A DNA stretch of 64,000 bases from Leishmania martiniquensis. Lineage: Eukaryota > Euglenozoa > Kinetoplastea > Trypanosomatida > Trypanosomatidae. The translations under genes were made by a program, and so were the position numbers. Within the stretch, counting starts at the first letter, position 1. Every line of letters begins with the position of its first letter. Positions 60,558 to 64,000 of this stretch are shown piece after piece. The stretch covers positions 186,001 to 250,000 of the forward strand of contig NC_090139.1 in NCBI RefSeq assembly GCF_017916325.1, written 5' to 3'. The notes beneath the pieces are model-generated. The model did no database searches and was not told the origin of the DNA. It worked only from the letters and a program-made list of their open reading frames with translations.

Positions 60558-62078
60558 TTTCTCGAACAAAGGGCAAGTGTAGTGCTCTAGTTGACTTTGC
60601 TCGCTGTTTGAGTTTGTCTTCGAAAGGTGCAAAGAGGGAACGGGCAGAGAGGGGAGGTATTAAAAAGTGATAGAGAGCGCAAAGGGCATATAGTCACCAG
60701 CGCGATTGTCCGAGGTGCAAATGAAAGAGTTAGGGCGAGATAGAATATATATATATACTTTGAGCCAATAGTTCGGGAGTCTGGATAAAGCAGAAGCGCT
60801 CACGAGCTGGAAGCTGTTTTGAAAGCTGGCATCGCAGCACTGAGATGTGCGCAGCGGTGCTTTTTGATCCAATTGCAAGTGCTGTATGCGGTGCATTAAT
60901 GCGGGCATACTGTCAAAAACGAATGCAGAAAGGGAGGGCACGCGACCAAAGCGACTCTTCATGCGCAAGCAGCTGTGAAATGGCAACTCGAGCATCAGCC
61001 TGATAAGCCGGCATGGGCCTCCGGCGGGTTGCGAAGGGTAGGGTGCATGCGGATGCCGCGTGTGTGTGTGTGGGGGGGCTCCTTGGGATGGGCGATCTCT
61101 TTTGTTGTCCGGGGGGGCGGTGCTTTTTCGCTGCGGGTGGCTTCTTTTCCTTCGGCGCGGGGGGGTGCCTGGGCCGCGGCTAGTCTCGGGGCTGCCCGAA
61201 TGGCCGGGCCGCCTCCTGCTGGCGCAGGGCCGGGGCGCGGCTGGTTGCGCCCAAAAGGGCGGGCCGGCGGGGGGGGCGTGGGTGGGCAGGGGAGGGGAGG
61301 TGGGGCGAGGGTTTCTGAAAGCCCGCGCTTTGGGCGTCCGTTGTGCCGTTTCTTCTGGCGTGTGGGGCGGACGCCGCTGTGGCGGATTTCCGCGCGCCGT
61401 CGTTGTTCGAGCCGCTTCGCTGGGGTCTGTCTGTCTGTGTGTGCTGCTCTTTTGCGTGCGATTCCCCCCTCCATTCGAATGCCCCCGCGTCAGGGCGGGA
61501 GGGGGTAGCGGAGCGCAGATGTCGAGTTGAAGGCAAAGAGGCACGGCCACCCACACCACGCATGCCCTTCCCTCCGTCATCATCGCTCATCGCTTCATGG
61601 CATGAGGGCGTGGGTGGGGAAGGGAAGGGGTGGGGAGGAGAGGGCGGCGACACCTCACACGAACGACAGGGCAAAAACTAAAAACAGGACAAAGAAAAAG
61701 AGGTGTGCGTGTTTGGGCGAAGCGGTGAAACATTCCATTTTGTGAAACGGCAGCGGAGGGGAACAGCGCAGGAGGGAGAGGAAAACCTGAAGAGGAGAAA
61801 AAAACAAAGACCAGAGAGGTAAAGGAGCCCACCCCCCTTCCCTTTCCCCCGCTGTCGAATTTGGGAAAGGTGGCGGATACCGATCGGGCCGCCTGTGCGC
61901 GCGTGTGTGGGCGGAGGGGGGGCAGGAGGAAGTAAGAGAGCGAAAAAAAATGCCGAGAGCGATTGACGACAATGGCTGGCGAAGATGAGGGCGGTGTGAG
62001 TGTGGCGTCAAGACGGAGATGCACACACACAGACATGCACGCGTGCCTCCCCTCTCGCCCCTTTTCGGAGAGGACGGC
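60558..62078. other. Intergenic spacer with strongly G-rich plus strand
   Basis: Contains the leader of the 200-aa gene, a TA run near 60746-60756, a markedly G-rich tract on the plus strand at about 61060-61330 and GGGGAAGGGAAGGGG near 61614-61636. The minus-strand frame 60660-61583 (307 aa) is Pro/Arg/Thr-rich because of the G-tract and is rejected as a gene. Nothing else is supported. Confidence 0.6.
60618..60658 (-). promoter_or_regulatory. Trans-splice acceptor for 200-aa gene
   Basis: The minus strand has a C/T-rich tract (plus 60621-60658) followed by GAAG with the first AG at 60618-60619, about 60 nt upstream of the ATG at 60557. Confidence 0.55.
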
Positions 62079-62939
62079 TTAGAGTTTCAGATCCTTGAAG
62101 AGTGCGCTCTGCAGAAGGTGGCCCGTGAGAATAATGCTGACGGCTACGAGGAAGAAGTCGTCCGCGTACGCTGCGACGGTGTACGCTACGGTGGTCAAGG
62201 CGCGCAGGGCACCGGCGTACGTGGCGTCGATGACTGACGCGGGCACGCCGGGCTGGGCGACCTGCTGCTGCTGCTGTGCGACGCAATCGATGGCCTCGGG
62301 CAGGCTTGTGGGCAAGAGGAGGTAGGTAAACATGGTGACGTGGAGAAGAACAATGCGGAGCCCGATGACGATGGGCAGCAGACGCGCGTGCGTCATGGCA
62401 CGCAGTCGCAGCACAAATCGGTCCAGCAGCGACAGTTTCTTCGCGCCGCAGAGGCCGCCGTTGTACCTCTGTAAGAGCAGCACATCATCGACAGAGGGTT
62501 TCGAGCCGGCAGCGGGCACGGGGCACATGAGCTCTGCGGGCTGGCGGCACAGCGGGCACCGAAGTTGCCGGTATACCCCGGAGCACTGCCACATCTGCAC
62601 GAGACAGTGGGCGCAAAACCGCTCATGACCGCACGGCAGCAACTCAACGAGATGATCAGCGACAGAGAAGCAGACAATGCAGTGCATGTCATCTCGGGAT
62701 TCATTTACTGCTGCAGGCGTAGCGCCTTCTACTGCCTCCTGCGACGGAGGTGGACGCCTCGGACGCAAGGAGGCTGCCATGGCCTGCACCTCGGCGTACC
62801 TAGGCAACGTTCTCCAGTGAGCCGCGTGGTGCCGCATCCGCCGTGCCTCGAGGCGCGTCAAGACGAGCCGCGCTATCCACAACATGAGCATCATCGACGC
62901 CAACGCTGGCACGGCTACCCGCAGAAACTTCATCGCCAT
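62079..62939 (-). CDS. RNF170-like membrane RING E3 ubiquitin ligase (286 aa)
   Basis: Candidate E3 ligase of the RNF170 type, which in animals sits in the ER membrane and ubiquitinates receptors marked for ER-associated degradation. A membrane segment follows the start (VAVPALASMMLMLWIARLVL, about 7-26). The RING has Cys87, Cys90, Cys103, His105, Cys109, Cys112, Cys128 and Cys131, all eight ligands present, with the family-like LRCPLCRQ. The C-terminal part contains VIGLRIVLLHVTMFTYLLLPTSLPEAID and AYADDFFLVAVSIILTGHLL, matching the DUF1232-type double membrane segment of RNF170. Here the two halves are split by a ~40-residue insert with a Gln run. The start is Met at 62939; Mets at 63065 and 63107 in the same frame would add soluble, low-complexity residues and cannot be excluded. 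Confidence 0.87.
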   Translation of the reverse strand: MAMKFLRVAVPALASMMLMLWIARLVLTRLEARRMRHHAAHWRTLPRYAEVQAMAASLRPRRPPPSQEAVEGATPAAVNESRDDMHCIVCFSVADHLVELLPCGHERFCAHCLVQMWQCSGVYRQLRCPLCRQPAELMCPVPAAGSKPSVDDVLLLQRYNGGLCGAKKLSLLDRFVLRLRAMTHARLLPIVIGLRIVLLHVTMFTYLLLPTSLPEAIDCVAQQQQQVAQPGVPASVIDATYAGALRALTTVAYTVAAYADDFFLVAVSIILTGHLLQSALFKDLKL

Positions 62940-64000
62940 CGAGCCGCTGCTCGACACACGCGCGAAAACGTCGCAGTCGACCCGGAACGTGGCCCTCGCT
63001 GCGGGGGACGTGTTGGCGTGCCTCGCCTGCGCACACGGCAGCTCCGATCGCGGACGGTGCTCCATGCCTTGCCCCCGCCCATGCTTGTCCTCTGGGTATG
63101 TGCACATATGCTTATTAGTGGCCAGCTTCCACGAGTGCCGCGACAGAAGAGAGAGAGGGAGGAGGGTGGGGTGAGACTGGGAAGGCGAGCTGGAAGCGAC
63201 CGAGGCAGAGGAAGCCGAACACAACAGACACGAGAAGACGCGACGTATGGACCGCTGAGCGAGGGAGGGGATCGGCTGGAAGCTGACCCGTTGAGGAGAC
63301 ACACGAAGACACACGCACACAGTCGTACGGAGGGCACCAGCAAGGAGAAGTCAACACAAAGGTCAAAGGAAGTCAGGCAACGACGGCGGCGCCAGAGTGG
63401 ATGGGGGAGGGAGGACGTGGGATGGCACGGATATGCCGAAGCGGAAACGCCAATGCGGTGCCGCGTGTGTTGCCTGTGTAATTTGCGTGGCGGCAGCGTA
63501 CGACGCAGGCGCTACCCAACGCCGCGGCAGAGAGGGAGTAGAGGGGAGGAGGAGGGGGTTGGGAAGGTGGCGCTCCTTCCCAACAAGGAGTCCAGCCGTG
63601 GCGCCACGTACTCGTGCAAAGGTCAGCTCTACAGGTTCCGGCGGCTGTGACAGCTTTCCTTTCCCTATGTTAGCTCACCCGTATCACACCAAGGGGCTGA
63701 ATGTATGCTGCAGGTGCCACTCCGAGCACACACAGGAGGGGAAGAGGGCAAGAGTGGTGGTGGGTGAGTGGGTGGGGGGCACGGTGGACGAACAGTACGG
63801 TCAGAAGACAACCGAAGCAGAGCAAGAGGCACATGTAAAGGGTGAAGCGGTAAAATTATAGCGAGGGAGTGGTGCGTGCAGGCGACTGTTTACGCTGAAG
63901 GCCTGTGGAGCAATAGTGACGGAGGCGGCGATACACAGACACAGAGGATAGGCGCGCAGCGAGGCACAGAGGCACACACCAACAGGGAGGAAGAGGGGTG
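62940..64000. other. Upstream spacer to window edge
   Basis: Upstream of the RNF170-like gene. It holds GAGAGAGGGAGGAGG near 63150-63165, a GA/GG-rich stretch near 63530-63560 and GGTGGGTGAGTGGGTGGGG near 63759-63777. The in-frame extension of the RING gene to 63320 and the plus-strand frames here are low-complexity. No gene is supported, and the gene preceding this one lies outside the window. Confidence 0.6.

Noticed and set aside
60660..61583. Minus-strand 307-aa open frame.
   Set aside because: Pro/Arg/Thr-rich because of the G-rich tract; lacks domain signals and overlaps the leader of the 200-aa gene.
1..64000. tRNA, rRNA, spliced-leader RNA genes, strand-switch region or telomeric repeats.
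   Set aside because: None was seen on reading; all convincing genes are on one strand and no TTAGGG-type arrays occur.

Overview
The window looks like nuclear chromosomal DNA of a trypanosomatid, most likely Leishmania or a close relative. It is GC-rich, its coding regions have no recognisable introns, and long pyrimidine tracts followed by AG (trans-splice acceptor type) lie shortly before several start codons. The intergenic spacers are rich in GT/CA, GAGG and TA microsatellites. Every convincing protein gene (14 of them) is on the minus strand, so this is one polycistronic block transcribed from right to left with no strand switch. From memory, L. major spermidine synthase lies on chromosome 4, so this may be the matching region; that needs checking.

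In the direction of transcription: (1) an RNF170-like membrane RING E3 ligase (62079-62939); (2) a 200-aa single-pass membrane protein (59955-60557); (3) a 337-aa coiled-coil protein inside a noticeably AT-richer island (about 56.9-59.95 kb); (4) a 1327-aa disordered protein; (5) a 167-aa basic coiled-coil protein; (6) a giant 3149-aa polytopic membrane protein with ankyrin repeats; (7) a 267-aa polytopic membrane protein; (8) spermidine synthase; (9) a DENN-domain protein; (10) a Siw14-like atypical phosphatase; then the 638-bp tandem array; (11) the flagellar transport protein IFT139/TTC21; (12) a RING / TRAF-like zinc finger / EF-hand protein ending in a CaaX box; (13) a 366-aa protein of unknown function; (14) an ankyrin-DHHC palmitoyltransferase with a DHFC active-site motif; and finally a 1534-aa polytopic membrane protein. 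Spacers run from about 0.6 to 2.9 kb.

The gene order shows no operon logic, as expected in trypanosomatids where neighbours are co-transcribed but regulated after transcription. There is still a membrane and trafficking theme: palmitoylation, predicted prenylation, a DENN Rab-GEF candidate, a membrane E3 ligase, intraflagellar transport and four other membrane proteins.

The most unusual element is the array at 21804-25533. It holds 5.85 nearly identical 638-bp units without a believable protein gene. Each unit carries two well-formed hairpins and C/D-box-like motifs on the transcribed strand, so it is a candidate repeated non-coding RNA locus. A 44-bp AT-cored palindrome lies about 210 bp from its right end.
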